Shown piece by piece: positions 1-5,733 of a DNA stretch of 6,049 nt; positions within the stretch are counted from its first letter, which is position 1, and each line of letters starts with the position of its first letter. The translations under genes were made by a program, and so were the position numbers. This stretch comes from Methanosaeta sp. NSP1 (lineage in GTDB: Archaea; Halobacteriota; Methanosarcinia; Methanotrichales; Methanotrichaceae), in NCBI GenBank assembly GCA_002256595.1, contig NOLC01000077.1, forward strand, positions 1-6,049, given 5' to 3'. The notes beneath the pieces are model-generated. The model was not told the origin of the DNA and did no database searches. It saw nothing but the letters and a program-made list of their open reading frames with translations.

Positions 1-765
1 ATCTCCGAGATCAAGAAGGACTTCATCTATAACCTGCTGCTCAAGGGAGAGAGGATCGACGGCAGATCCTTCGACCAGTACCGGGAGATATCCATAGAGA
101 GAGATGTGATCCGGAAGGCCGAGGGCAGCGCGCTTGTAAAGCTCGGCTCCAGCCAGGTGCTGGTGGGCGTGAAGATGCAGCCGGGTGAGCCCTTCCAGGA
201 TACCCCCAATCGGGGCGTGATCATCACCAATGCCGAGCTGGTTCCACTGGCCTCACCCTCCTTCGAGCCTGGACCGCCCAGCGAGGTGGGTATAGAGCTG
301 GCGCGTTTGGTGGATCGCGGTGTGCGCGAGTCAAAGGCCATTGACCTAGATGCCCTCTGCATTGAGCCGGGCAGAAAGGTTTGGATAGTCTTCATAGATG
401 TTCATATTCTGGATGACTGCGGGAACATACTGGATGCCGCGTCGCTGGGGGCCATTGCCGCCCTGCTCTCGACCAAGGTGCCGGCCAGCCGCTTCGGCCT
501 GGGGGAGGACTATATCCTGCCTGTCAGGGACATCCCCATAGCCACTACAGCGATTGAGTTCAATGATGTGCTGATGTTCGATCCCGGTGTGGATGAGGAG
601 GCCATAGCCAACACCCGGCTGACCATTATAACCACGGCGGAGGGCAACATCTGCGGCACTCAGAAGAGCGGCACGGGAATGCTCAGGCCGGAGCAGGCCT
701 ACCGCATCATTGATATAGCATGTGAGAAGGCGAAAGAGATCCGGGAAAAGTTTCTGGAAGCATAA
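1..765 (+). CDS. rrp42: Exosome complex subunit Rrp42 (5' end cut off by the window)
   Basis: This is the archaeal exosome core subunit of the RNase PH family. With Rrp41 it forms the hexameric ring that degrades and tails RNA 3' to 5' in the cytoplasm. In the known archaeal complex Rrp41 carries the catalytic site, while Rrp42 is structural and contributes to RNA binding. The frame is open from base 1 and gives 254 residues. Family landmarks are an early GERIDGRSFDQYREI segment, EGSALVKLGSSQVLVGVK near the start of the RNase PH fold, the PLASPSFEPGPP turn and a LGAIAALLSTKVP helix. Family members are around 260-270 residues, so only a few N-terminal residues are missing and the true start lies left of the window. 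The first internal ATG (106) would cut off conserved sequence and is not the start. The rrp41 gene would be expected just upstream. Confidence 0.95.
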   Translation: MSEIKKDFIYNLLLKGERIDGRSFDQYREISIERDVIRKAEGSALVKLGSSQVLVGVKMQPGEPFQDTPNRGVIITNAELVPLASPSFEPGPPSEVGIELARLVDRGVRESKAIDLDALCIEPGRKVWIVFIDVHILDDCGNILDAASLGAIAALLSTKVPASRFGLGEDYILPVRDIPIATTAIEFNDVLMFDPGVDEEAIANTRLTIITTAEGNICGTQKSGTGMLRPEQAYRIIDIACEKAKEIREKFLEA

Positions 766-780
766 ACGGAAGTTATAGAA

Positions 781-1062
781 ATGGCTAAGCAGACTACTAA
801 GGGAAGAAAGAGCAGATCAGCAGCCCGGTTCGGCCCCAGGTACGGCCGCAAATCGAGAAAGCTCGTGGCTGATTCGGAAGAGAAGAGCAAGGCGTCTTAC
901 GATTGTCCACAGTGTGGAAGGAACAGAGTCACCAGGACCAGTACAGCAATTTGGAGCTGCAGCAAATGCGGCTATACCTTTGCCGGCGGCTCTTTCATGC
1001 CCGAGACCTCTTTGGGCCGCTCAGTGCTGCGGTCTCTCAAGAAGATTCTTGAGGCGGTTTAA
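781..1062 (+). CDS. rpl37ae: Large ribosomal subunit protein L37Ae (eL43)
   Basis: This is a 93-residue zinc-ribbon protein of the archaeal/eukaryotic 50S subunit. It has a very basic N-terminus (about the first 35 residues) followed by a C-x2-C-x14-C-x2-C zinc site at C42, C45, C60 and C63, which is the family signature. The C-terminal part (GYTFAGGSF) is also typical. It starts 15 bases after the rrp42 stop, with only a weak purine-rich stretch upstream, so it is probably read from the operon transcript. Its position between rrp42 and rpoP matches the conserved archaeal order. No irregularities were seen. Confidence 0.96.
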   Translation: MAKQTTKGRKSRSAARFGPRYGRKSRKLVADSEEKSKASYDCPQCGRNRVTRTSTAIWSCSKCGYTFAGGSFMPETSLGRSVLRSLKKILEAV

Positions 1063-1065
1063 GAG

Positions 1066-1203
1066 ATGGCCTATAAGTGCACCAGATGCAAGAAGACCGT
1101 GGAGATTGACTACGAGTACAGCGGCATACGCTGTCCTTACTGTGGGCATCGCATATTGATGAAGGAGCGGCCCACCACGGTCAAGAAGATGAAAGCCATC
1201 TGA
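1066..1203 (+). CDS. rpoP: DNA-directed RNA polymerase subunit P (Rpb12-like)
   Basis: This is a 45-residue zinc-binding subunit of archaeal RNA polymerase, equivalent to eukaryotic Rpb12/RPABC4, and it helps hold the Rpo3-Rpo10-Rpo11 assembly platform. The protein begins [10 protein letters not shown] and carries C5-x2-C8 and C23-x2-C26 ([12 protein letters not shown]), which is the zinc-ribbon pattern of the family. It ends in a basic tail (KKMKAI). The length is normal for RpoP. The start lies 3 bases after the L37Ae stop, and its TGA overlaps the next gene's ATG by one base, so translation is probably coupled on both sides. It is easily missed by gene callers because of its size. Confidence 0.95.
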   Translation: MAYKCTRCKKTVEIDYEYSGIRCPYCGHRILMKERPTTVKKMKAI

Positions 1204-1616
1204 TGTTCATCACCACATCGCGAGACCCATCAGCCAAAGCCAGGCGGTTTGCTAAGGCTTTGGCCTCCTTTCTATCTGTCGATTATGTCAACCGGGGAAA
1301 GCAGAGGCCGGATCCGGAGGAGACCTGGCTGGTGGTGACCGAGGACCACGGCAATCCCGCCGGTCTGGTCAGGCGCAGCGAGGGAAGAGAGGAAAAACTG
1401 GGCTTTCGGCTCTCTGGCGATATCGAGGCGACGCGGCAGCGGTCGGCTGCTGCGGCTGTGGTGGGCGAAAAAGAAATCGCCCTTCCCGTGGCCCGGTTCC
1501 TGGAGCTGGATTGGATGCCTGGTGTGGATGGATATCAGGGGCGCGTTGTTCTGGTGCAGCCGGGGCGAATCGATTTCCTGGACGGGGATAAGGCCTGGAT
1601 CAGGCTGAAGATATGA
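1203..1616 (+). CDS. Archaeal Brix-domain ribosome biogenesis protein (Imp4-like)
   Basis: This is a 137-residue single-domain Brix protein. The eukaryotic relatives (Imp4, Rpf1, Brx1 and others) bind rRNA during ribosome assembly, and the archaeal form is presumed to do the same; that role is inferred from the family. The N-terminus ([20 protein letters not shown], then YVNRGK) is the characteristic archaeal Brix opening, and HGNPAGL in the middle is also family-like. It is shorter than many archaeal members (about 150-190 residues), mainly in the second half, but it looks complete: the start fits the family and the stop leads straight into pcc1. Its ATG shares one base with the rpoP stop and its TGA overlaps the pcc1 ATG by four bases, so both junctions suggest translational coupling. 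Confidence 0.88.
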   Translation: MFITTSRDPSAKARRFAKALASFLSVDYVNRGKQRPDPEETWLVVTEDHGNPAGLVRRSEGREEKLGFRLSGDIEATRQRSAAAAVVGEKEIALPVARFLELDWMPGVDGYQGRVVLVQPGRIDFLDGDKAWIRLKI

Positions 1617-1840
1617 AATGCTGTGCAGATCTGGTGTTTGAGAGCAGCCGGTCGGGAGAGATCTACGAATCCCTCAAGCCCGAGCTGGATGACGACCTGC
1701 ACCGCTCCAGTGTGACCCTGCAGGCCGAAGACGGCATCATCAGGCTGGAGATCAGGGGGGAGGATACCGTCTCCCTCCGGGCAGCCTTAAATACCTGGAT
1801 AAGGTTGGTTAAGATTGCATTTGAGATGGTGAGTTTATGA
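1613..1840 (+). CDS. pcc1: KEOPS complex subunit Pcc1
   Basis: This is a 75-residue protein of the Pcc1 family, the dimerisation subunit of the KEOPS complex. With Kae1, Bud32 and Cgi121, KEOPS makes the t6A modification at position 37 of ANN-decoding tRNAs. The sequence shows the small alpha/beta layout of the family: a first strand (CADLVFES), a segment rich in acidic residues, a second strand (IIRLEIRGEDTVSLRAALNT) and a C-terminal helix (TWIRLVKIAFEMV). The length is typical. It overlaps the Brix gene at ATGA and the prefoldin gene at ATGA, so it sits in the middle of a coupled gene chain. The residual uncertainty is that Pcc1 is small and divergent, but the position next to Brix and prefoldin beta supports the call. 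Confidence 0.88.
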   Translation: MKCCADLVFESSRSGEIYESLKPELDDDLHRSSVTLQAEDGIIRLEIRGEDTVSLRAALNTWIRLVKIAFEMVSL

Positions 1841-2199
1841 GTGGCGAATTGCCTCCGCAGATACAGAATCAGTTGGCTCAGCTTCAGCAGCTTCAGCAGC
1901 AGGCCCAGGCGGTTATGACCCAGAAAGGCCAGATAGAGGGCCTCATACGGGAGACCGAGGCGGCGCTGAAGGAGCTGGAGAAAAGCCCTGACGACGCAGT
2001 TATATACAAGAGCGTGGGGGAGCTTCTCTTCAAGTCGGAGAAGCCCAAGCTGCAAGAAGAGTTGAAGGAGAGAAAGGATATGATGGATATCCGCCTCAAG
2101 ACCATGGCCAAGCAGGAAGAGAGGATCCAGGGTCGCTTCACCCAGCTTCAAGAGCAGCTCAAGATGTCTTTAGGTCAGATGCCGCCCAAGGGCGGCTAA
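1837..2199 (+). CDS. pfdB: Prefoldin subunit beta
   Basis: This is the 120-residue beta subunit of the archaeal prefoldin hexamer (two alpha, four beta), a cytosolic chaperone that captures unfolded proteins and passes them to the thermosome. The layout is classic: an N-terminal coiled-coil helix rich in Gln and Leu (about residues 7-45), a central beta-hairpin region (SPDDAVIYKSVGELLFK, about 50-67) and a C-terminal coiled-coil helix rich in Lys and Glu (about 70-112), ending in a short PPKGG tail. The ATG overlaps the pcc1 stop by four bases, and a GGTGAG stretch (1828-1833) in the end of pcc1 can act as a Shine-Dalgarno. It is the last protein gene of the operon; a tRNA begins 10 bases after its stop. 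Confidence 0.95.
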   Translation: MSGELPPQIQNQLAQLQQLQQQAQAVMTQKGQIEGLIRETEAALKELEKSPDDAVIYKSVGELLFKSEKPKLQEELKERKDMMDIRLKTMAKQEERIQGRFTQLQEQLKMSLGQMPPKGG

Positions 2200-2209
2200 A
2201 ATCCTTTGC

Positions 2210-2284
2210 GGACCCGTGGCTTAGCCAGGATATAGCACCGGGCTTCTAACCCGGGGGTCGCGGGTTCGAATCCCGCCGGGTCCG
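2210..2284 (+). tRNA. tRNA-Arg, anticodon UCU
   Basis: The cloverleaf was folded by hand. The acceptor stem GGACCCG (2210-2216) pairs with CGGGTCC (2277-2283), with discriminator G2284. The anticodon stem CCGGG (2238-2242) pairs with CCCGG (2250-2254) around loop CTTCTAA, which places anticodon TCT at 2245-2247 and so reads AGA. The T stem GCGGG (2260-2264) pairs with CCCGC (2272-2276) around TTCGAAT. The D stem has only three clean pairs (GCT/AGC) plus a T-T mismatch, with the usual GG in the D loop. The variable loop is short (5 bases). The CCA end is not encoded (CCT follows the discriminator). There is no intron. It lies 10 bases after the prefoldin stop, so it may be processed from the operon transcript. 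Confidence 0.95.
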
Positions 2285-2286
2285 CC

Positions 2287-2302
2287 TTATCGTTTTTATT
2301 TT
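2287..2302 (+). terminator. T-rich stretch after tRNA-Arg, possible archaeal terminator
   Basis: A T-rich run containing five consecutive Ts follows the tRNA directly. Archaeal RNA polymerase can terminate at such oligo-T stretches without a hairpin. If used, it would end the upstream operon/tRNA transcript and separate it from the CooT-like gene. Some read-through is possible, because the next start codon is only 12 bases further on and no separate promoter for that gene is obvious. Confidence 0.45.
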
Positions 2303-2303
2303 A

Positions 2304-2310
2304 GGGAGGT
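2304..2310 (+). promoter_or_regulatory. Strong Shine-Dalgarno of the CooT-like gene
   Basis: GGGAGGT lies three bases before the ATG at 2314. It is the clearest anti-16S match in the window and fixes the start of the small downstream gene. The genes of the left operon rely mostly on overlap coupling instead. Confidence 0.75.
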
Positions 2311-2313
2311 TTT

Positions 2314-2502
2314 ATGTGCGAGCTTAAGGTCTTTGTCTTAAAAGGCGAGATGCGGGAGAAGGTCATGGACGGCGTGGTGAGGATCACCGTTCAGGATGGC
2401 AGCGTGCTTTTGGAGGGGATTTTCGGGGAGTCTTTGAAGGTCGAGGGCAGGCTTACAAAGGTGGATATAATGGCCCAGACGGCGGATGTAACTGCAAATT
2501 AA
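2314..2502 (+). CDS. CooT-family nickel-binding protein
   Basis: This is a 62-residue protein of the CooT family. It begins MCE, as family members do, followed by a short beta-rich domain (VMDGVVRITVQDGSVLLEG, then GRLTKVDIM near the end). In Rhodospirillum rubrum, CooT helps deliver nickel to carbon monoxide dehydrogenase and the conserved Cys2 takes part in Ni(II) binding; Cys2 is present here. Methanogens contain nickel CO dehydrogenase/acetyl-CoA synthase and other nickel enzymes, so a role in nickel handling is plausible, but the client enzyme is not shown by the neighbours. No cooS, cooC or cooJ gene is in the window. It starts after a strong Shine-Dalgarno, just past the tRNA, and converges with the rhodanese gene. 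The family call is fairly secure; the function is inferred. Confidence 0.82.
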   Translation: MCELKVFVLKGEMREKVMDGVVRITVQDGSVLLEGIFGESLKVEGRLTKVDIMAQTADVTAN

Positions 2503-2534
2503 GAGCAGTGTCATCGCCAAATAGGTGGTGCCAC

Positions 2535-2575
2535 AAAAAGATTCGTGTAAAAGTTATAAAGCAAATAAAATAGTT
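2535..2575 (-). terminator. T-rich region downstream of the rhodanese gene (read on the - strand)
   Basis: Read on the - strand, the stretch after the rhodanese stop codon is rich in short T runs, including TTTT within the A/T-rich part and a final TTTTT (2539-2535). This suits hairpin-free archaeal termination and would also keep the convergent rhodanese and CooT-like transcripts apart. The + strand shows no comparable T run after the CooT-like gene. Confidence 0.35.
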
Positions 2576-2612
2576 GGCTCAAGGCCCTTCAAGCGTCTCA
2601 ACAGAGATGCCC

Positions 2613-3473
2613 TCATTTGGCTTGATTTGCCAACCAGTCCTGCCAGGAATAAAGCTTGGCATCGTATCCCAGCATTTTCAGGCTGAACCATACCACGGAG
2701 GCTTTAATTCCTGTGCTGGTAAATACCACAACGGGCTCATCTTTGCTTAGGTTGGCAAAGACTTCTTTGAGAGCTGTCTCTTTCTTAATTGTGCCATTAA
2801 AGACCACACTATCCGAGGGTATATTGATGGCCCCCGGTATGGTACTGAGATTGAATTCATGGGAAGATCTGGCATCCACAATCCTGGCCTTGCCGCTCTT
2901 CACGTAATCATAGGAGGCCATCGGATCAGCGGTAAACATGGGCGTGTAATTCACGGAAGGCCTAATCATAGACTGGCTGGCGATTGGATGCCCGGCAGCA
3001 GCCCAGTCCTCAATGGTTCCATCCAGCACTCTGACCCTCTCATGTCCCAGGACCTTCATCATAAAATAGACAAAAGTTGCCGGCGCCGGGCCGCCGCCAC
3101 ATGGCATGCACTCGCCGTAGATCACTATTGAGTCGTTCCTGGATATTCCTGCGTCACCTAAAATCTGTGTGATTTCAGGAACTGACATGAACTTTCCATC
3201 CCTCATGAAATTATCATATGGAATTGCAATGGAACCCTGGATGTGTCTTGTGGAGTTCTCGCTTATATCCAGCAACAGATCTGAGCTGGAAACATCGGCA
3301 ACAGGCACCAGCATTTGCTTAAATTCATGGCTCTTTTCCTGTGCAGCTGAGCTTTTTCCGATAAGTCCATCTGAAGAGACCCACAGGTTAAATGATCCCC
3401 AAATAAGGGCGGCCAGAACAAGAAGCGATGCTATTGTTAACAAACGCAAAGACCTTGATCTACTCGCTTTCAA
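2613..3473 (-). CDS. Membrane-anchored double-rhodanese-domain protein (sulfurtransferase-like)
   Basis: This 286-residue protein has a basic N-terminus and a hydrophobic segment (about residues 9-31), read as an uncleaved anchor or Sec signal, so the rest should face outside the membrane. Two rhodanese folds follow. Domain 1 (about 55-165) has the HIQGSIAIPYDNF substrate-strand motif, WAAAGHPI at its end, and a loop ECMPCGGG with C122 and C125. Domain 2 (about 185-284) has DARSSHEFNLSTIPGAINIP and the loop FTSTGIKAS, where the catalytic Cys position is Thr252. In ordinary two-domain sulfurtransferases the C-terminal domain is the active one, so thiosulfate:cyanide transferase activity is doubtful. 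A CxxC redox or metal role for domain 1 is possible. The start is TTG at 3473: an in-frame stop lies three codons upstream, no ATG or GTG lies between, and AAGGTGA sits six bases before the TTG. The gene is apparently monocistronic. Confidence 0.85.
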   Translation of the reverse strand: MKASRSRSLRLLTIASLLVLAALIWGSFNLWVSSDGLIGKSSAAQEKSHEFKQMLVPVADVSSSDLLLDISENSTRHIQGSIAIPYDNFMRDGKFMSVPEITQILGDAGISRNDSIVIYGECMPCGGGPAPATFVYFMMKVLGHERVRVLDGTIEDWAAAGHPIASQSMIRPSVNYTPMFTADPMASYDYVKSGKARIVDARSSHEFNLSTIPGAINIPSDSVVFNGTIKKETALKEVFANLSKDEPVVVFTSTGIKASVVWFSLKMLGYDAKLYSWQDWLANQAK

Positions 3474-3479
3474 TGATGG

Positions 3480-3486
3480 TCACCTT
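3480..3486 (-). promoter_or_regulatory. Shine-Dalgarno deciding the TTG start of the rhodanese gene
   Basis: On the - strand AAGGTGA ends six bases before the TTG at 3473-3471. Together with the stop codon in the same frame at 3482-3480, it leaves TTG as the only upstream start that includes the whole signal segment. Confidence 0.6.
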
Positions 3487-3550
3487 ATACCCAATGTTAG
3501 GAGTATCTGAAACAAATCAGTACCTTGCCAAGGAGAATAGATCTGATGAA

Positions 3551-3558
3551 TATATAAT
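3551..3558 (-). promoter_or_regulatory. Candidate TATA box for the rhodanese gene
   Basis: ATTATATA on the - strand lies about 80 bases before the TTG start. With the usual archaeal spacing of about 25 bases, transcription would begin near 3527 and give a leader of roughly 50 bases containing the Shine-Dalgarno. The element is A/T symmetrical (TATATAAT on the + strand), so direction cannot be fixed from it alone. Confidence 0.4.
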
Positions 3559-3880
3559 ACTTACGTAGAATACTAATTTATTCATTTCACCCTCGGCATA
3601 ATGAGACCCCTGTGCCAGTTTCTGGCTGGAGAAGGCTTGCTGGCCCGGGTAGACGTCATGCCCCAGACTGCCAAGTTAGTGCACTGATGTATCCCCAATC
3701 TTACCGATGGCACGGAACCGGATTGTGCTATGACTCGCTTCAAGCAGTCGGGAATAGATCTTCTGTCAACCTAAGGTGCACTTGAATTGTTTTAGCCCAG
3801 GCTCCGGCCGGGGCAATGCTCGCCAGAGCCTTCCGGCCAAATCCATTCTCGGTAAACATATCCACTTACCTTTCAGCCAA

Positions 3881-3888
3881 TTATAAAT
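3881..3888. promoter_or_regulatory. TATA-like element between the GC-rich centre and fdhA
   Basis: TTATAAAT on the + strand is about 58 bases before the fdhA ATG and would give a leader of about 35 bases. On the - strand the same bases read ATTTATAA, also a good archaeal TATA box, which would drive a transcript leftwards through the GC-rich intergenic centre. The direction is unresolved. Confidence 0.35.
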
Positions 3889-3904
3889 GATCACGGCAAC
3901 CTTC

Positions 3905-3913
3905 TAATATAAT
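3905..3913 (+). promoter_or_regulatory. Candidate TATA box of the formate dehydrogenase gene
   Basis: TAATATAAT lies about 33 bases before the ATG at 3946. With normal archaeal spacing the transcript would start within about 10-15 bases of the ATG and be nearly leaderless. This fits the lack of a good Shine-Dalgarno in the GCGGTTGAAAC immediately upstream. Confidence 0.4.
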
Positions 3914-3945
3914 CAATCCTCACCCTTGTCCGGCGCGGTTGAAAC

Positions 3946-5733
3946 ATGTCGGCAATTAAACTCAAGATTGACGGTCGAGAGGTAGAGGTTCCCGAGGGAT
4001 CTACCATCATGGATGCGGCTGGCAAGGCAGGCTCATATGTCCCGGCTCTCTGCCACCACCCGGATCTGAAACCAATAGGCTCCTGCAAGCTTTGCATTGT
4101 CTCGGTTGAGGGCATGGACTCTTATCCCACGGCCTGCAACACCCTTGCCCAGGCGGGCATGGTGGTGGAGACCCGAACGGAGGAGCTGCAGGAGATGAGG
4201 CGGCACACCCTGGAGATGCTCCTGGCTCTGACCAACCATCCCACAAGTTGTCTTTTCTGCGAGAGAAAGGACCAGTGCGGCGACCTGCGGGAGTGCATGA
4301 GGAAGTTTCCCGTGACCGTGGGCTGCAAGTACTGCCCCAAGGATGGCCGGTGCGAGCTGCAGGAGGCGGTGCTCTTCGTAGGCTTGAAGAGCATCCGATA
4401 CCAGATCGAATTTAGAAATATGCCGGTTTTAAGAGAGCCGTTCTTCGACCGCAACTACAACCTCTGCATCATGTGCGGCCGATGCGTGCGAACCTGTCAG
4501 GAGGTGCGCGGGGTGGGTGTGCTCTCCACCAATCCAGACTTCCACCGCATGCACTGGATAGGGCCGGAGTCTCTTCAGAACTCGGAATGCAAGTTTTGCG
4601 GGGCGTGTGTGGATGCCTGTCCCACCGGTGCTCTCTTATCCCGATCTGGAAAATGGATTCAGCCCGAGGATACGGTGGTCACGATCTGCCCCTACTGTGG
4701 GGTGGGCTGCAGCCTGGTGCTTGGCGTCAAGGAGGATCTAATCGTCACCGTCTCTCCGGACAGAGAGAGCCCTGTAAACCGGGGGCAGCTATGCGTCAAA
4801 GGCCACTTTGGCCTGGAGGAGATCGTCCATCATCCCGACCGCCTGACCAGGCCGCTCATAAAACGGGCTGGCAAGTTTGAGGAGGCCAGTTGGGAAGAGG
4901 CCCTCGACCTCATTGCCCGAAGGTTCAGCGAGATCAAAGACAAATACGGCCCCAATTCACTGGGAGCCCTCTCCTCTTCCCGGTGCACCAATGAGGAGAA
5001 CTACCTGGTCTCCAAGCTGGCCCGGGCTGCCTTCGGAACCAACAATGTGGACAACTGTGCCCGGGTCTGCCACGCCCCCTCGGTGACAGGGCTTGCGGCC
5101 TGCTTTGGCAGCGGGGCAGCCACCAACTCCTTTGACCAGATCGAGGACGCCGATGTGCTCCTGGTCATAGGTTCCAATACCACCGAGGCCCATCCCATCG
5201 TCAGCCTGAAGATGATCCAGGCAGTCTCCAGGGGGGCGAAGATCATAGTGGCCGATCCCCGCAGGATCGAGCTGGTGGACATGGCCTCAATCTGGCTCAG
5301 CCTCAAGCCCGGAACCAATATTGCTCTTCTCAATGGGATGATGAATGTCATCCTCAATGAGGGGCTGGAGGACAGGGACTTCATTGCCAGCCGTACCGAG
5401 GGCTTCGAGGAATTTAGAAATACGGTTATGCAGTATTCCCCGGAGCGGGCAGCAGGAATTACGGGAGTGGCGGCGGAGTATATCATAGAGGCGGCCCGGC
5501 TCTATGCCACCGGCGTCATGCCCCTGCGGGGGCAGAACAATGTGCAGGGAGCCTGCGATATGGGGGCACTGCCCAATGCCCAGGTCGGCTATCAGCCGGT
5601 GGATGATCCCGGCATCAAGTCCAAGTTCGAAGAGGCCTGGAAGGTGCAGTTGCCCTCATCTCCAGGCTTGACCTCCACTCTGATGATGGAGCGGGCCAGA
5701 GAGGCGATTTCGTCCATTATCTCTGAAGGGTGA
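3946..5733 (+). pseudogene. fdhA: Formate dehydrogenase alpha subunit, NuoG-FdhA fusion type, disrupted
   Basis: This is a molybdopterin enzyme that interconverts formate and CO2, fused to an electron-carrying NuoG-like N-terminus. The [2Fe-2S] ligands are C36, C47, C50 and C64. The His-Cys cluster is H98, C102, C105 and C111, followed by an extra C127-x2-C130-x5-C136. Two [4Fe-4S] sets lie at C174/177/180/184 and C215/218/221/225. The catalytic domain has its cluster at C248/251/255/283 with K285. C375-H376 sits at the selenocysteine-His position of E. coli FdhF, here coded TGC, and R528 matches catalytic Arg333. Two lesions are visible. About 40 residues are missing between T522 and G523. 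After A584 the frame runs into inverted DNA, and the last 11 residues are read from the antisense of its own downstream part. Intact relatives are about 900 residues; 595 are encoded here. Whether this is true decay, an inversion or a misassembly is open. Confidence 0.85.

Larger units (their letters stand above)
3474..3945. other. 472-base intergenic region with a GC-rich, repeat-bearing centre; no gene recognised
   Basis: The spacer separates the divergently transcribed rhodanese and formate dehydrogenase genes. Both edges are AT-rich and carry TATA-like boxes, as expected for divergent promoters. The centre (about 3600-3840) is clearly richer in G and C. It holds a compact hairpin, GCCAG-TTT-CTGGC (3614-3626), and two competing pairings near 3800-3838: GGCTC with GAGCC, and GGCCGG with CCGGCC. 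Reading frames here are short: 28 codons from 3601 on the + strand and 39 codons from about 3862 on the - strand. Neither resembles a known protein, and neither has a good ribosome site. I could not match the centre to SRP RNA, RNase P RNA, a C/D guide RNA or an insertion sequence. It may be a structured RNA, a long leader or a decayed mobile element. Confidence 0.5.

Noticed and set aside
914..1159. Alternative + strand frame over the end of L37Ae and the start of rpoP
   Set aside because: It overlaps two genes with clear zinc-binding signatures in other frames. It would only be a shadow frame in GC-rich sequence.
1663..2151. Long open frame on the - strand (162 codons) across pcc1 and prefoldin beta
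   Set aside because: It is the antisense of two well-recognised genes. Its Leu-rich protein arises from the complement of Gln/Glu/Lys-rich coiled-coil codons, and it has no family resemblance.
3543..3548. TGATGA as a box C of a C/D guide RNA
   Set aside because: No box D at a suitable distance and no C'/D' pair could be found.
3601..3687. Small 28-codon frame in the intergenic centre
   Set aside because: It is short, has no ribosome site, resembles no known protein, and overlaps the hairpin at 3614-3626.
4473..4880. Cys- and Gly-rich + strand frame inside fdhA
   Set aside because: It lies in a different frame over the conserved iron-sulfur cluster region of fdhA. The apparent Cys content is a by-product of TGC/TGT-rich codons, and no coherent domain was found.
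5001..5486. 161-codon - strand frame opposite fdhA
   Set aside because: It is antisense to the conserved catalytic domain and shows no recognisable protein features.
5731..5733. TGA at the end of the fdhA frame as a selenocysteine codon
   Set aside because: The catalytic position is a normal Cys codon far upstream (5068-5070), and the sequence before this TGA is already antisense to the inverted fragment, so the stop is a product of the rearrangement.
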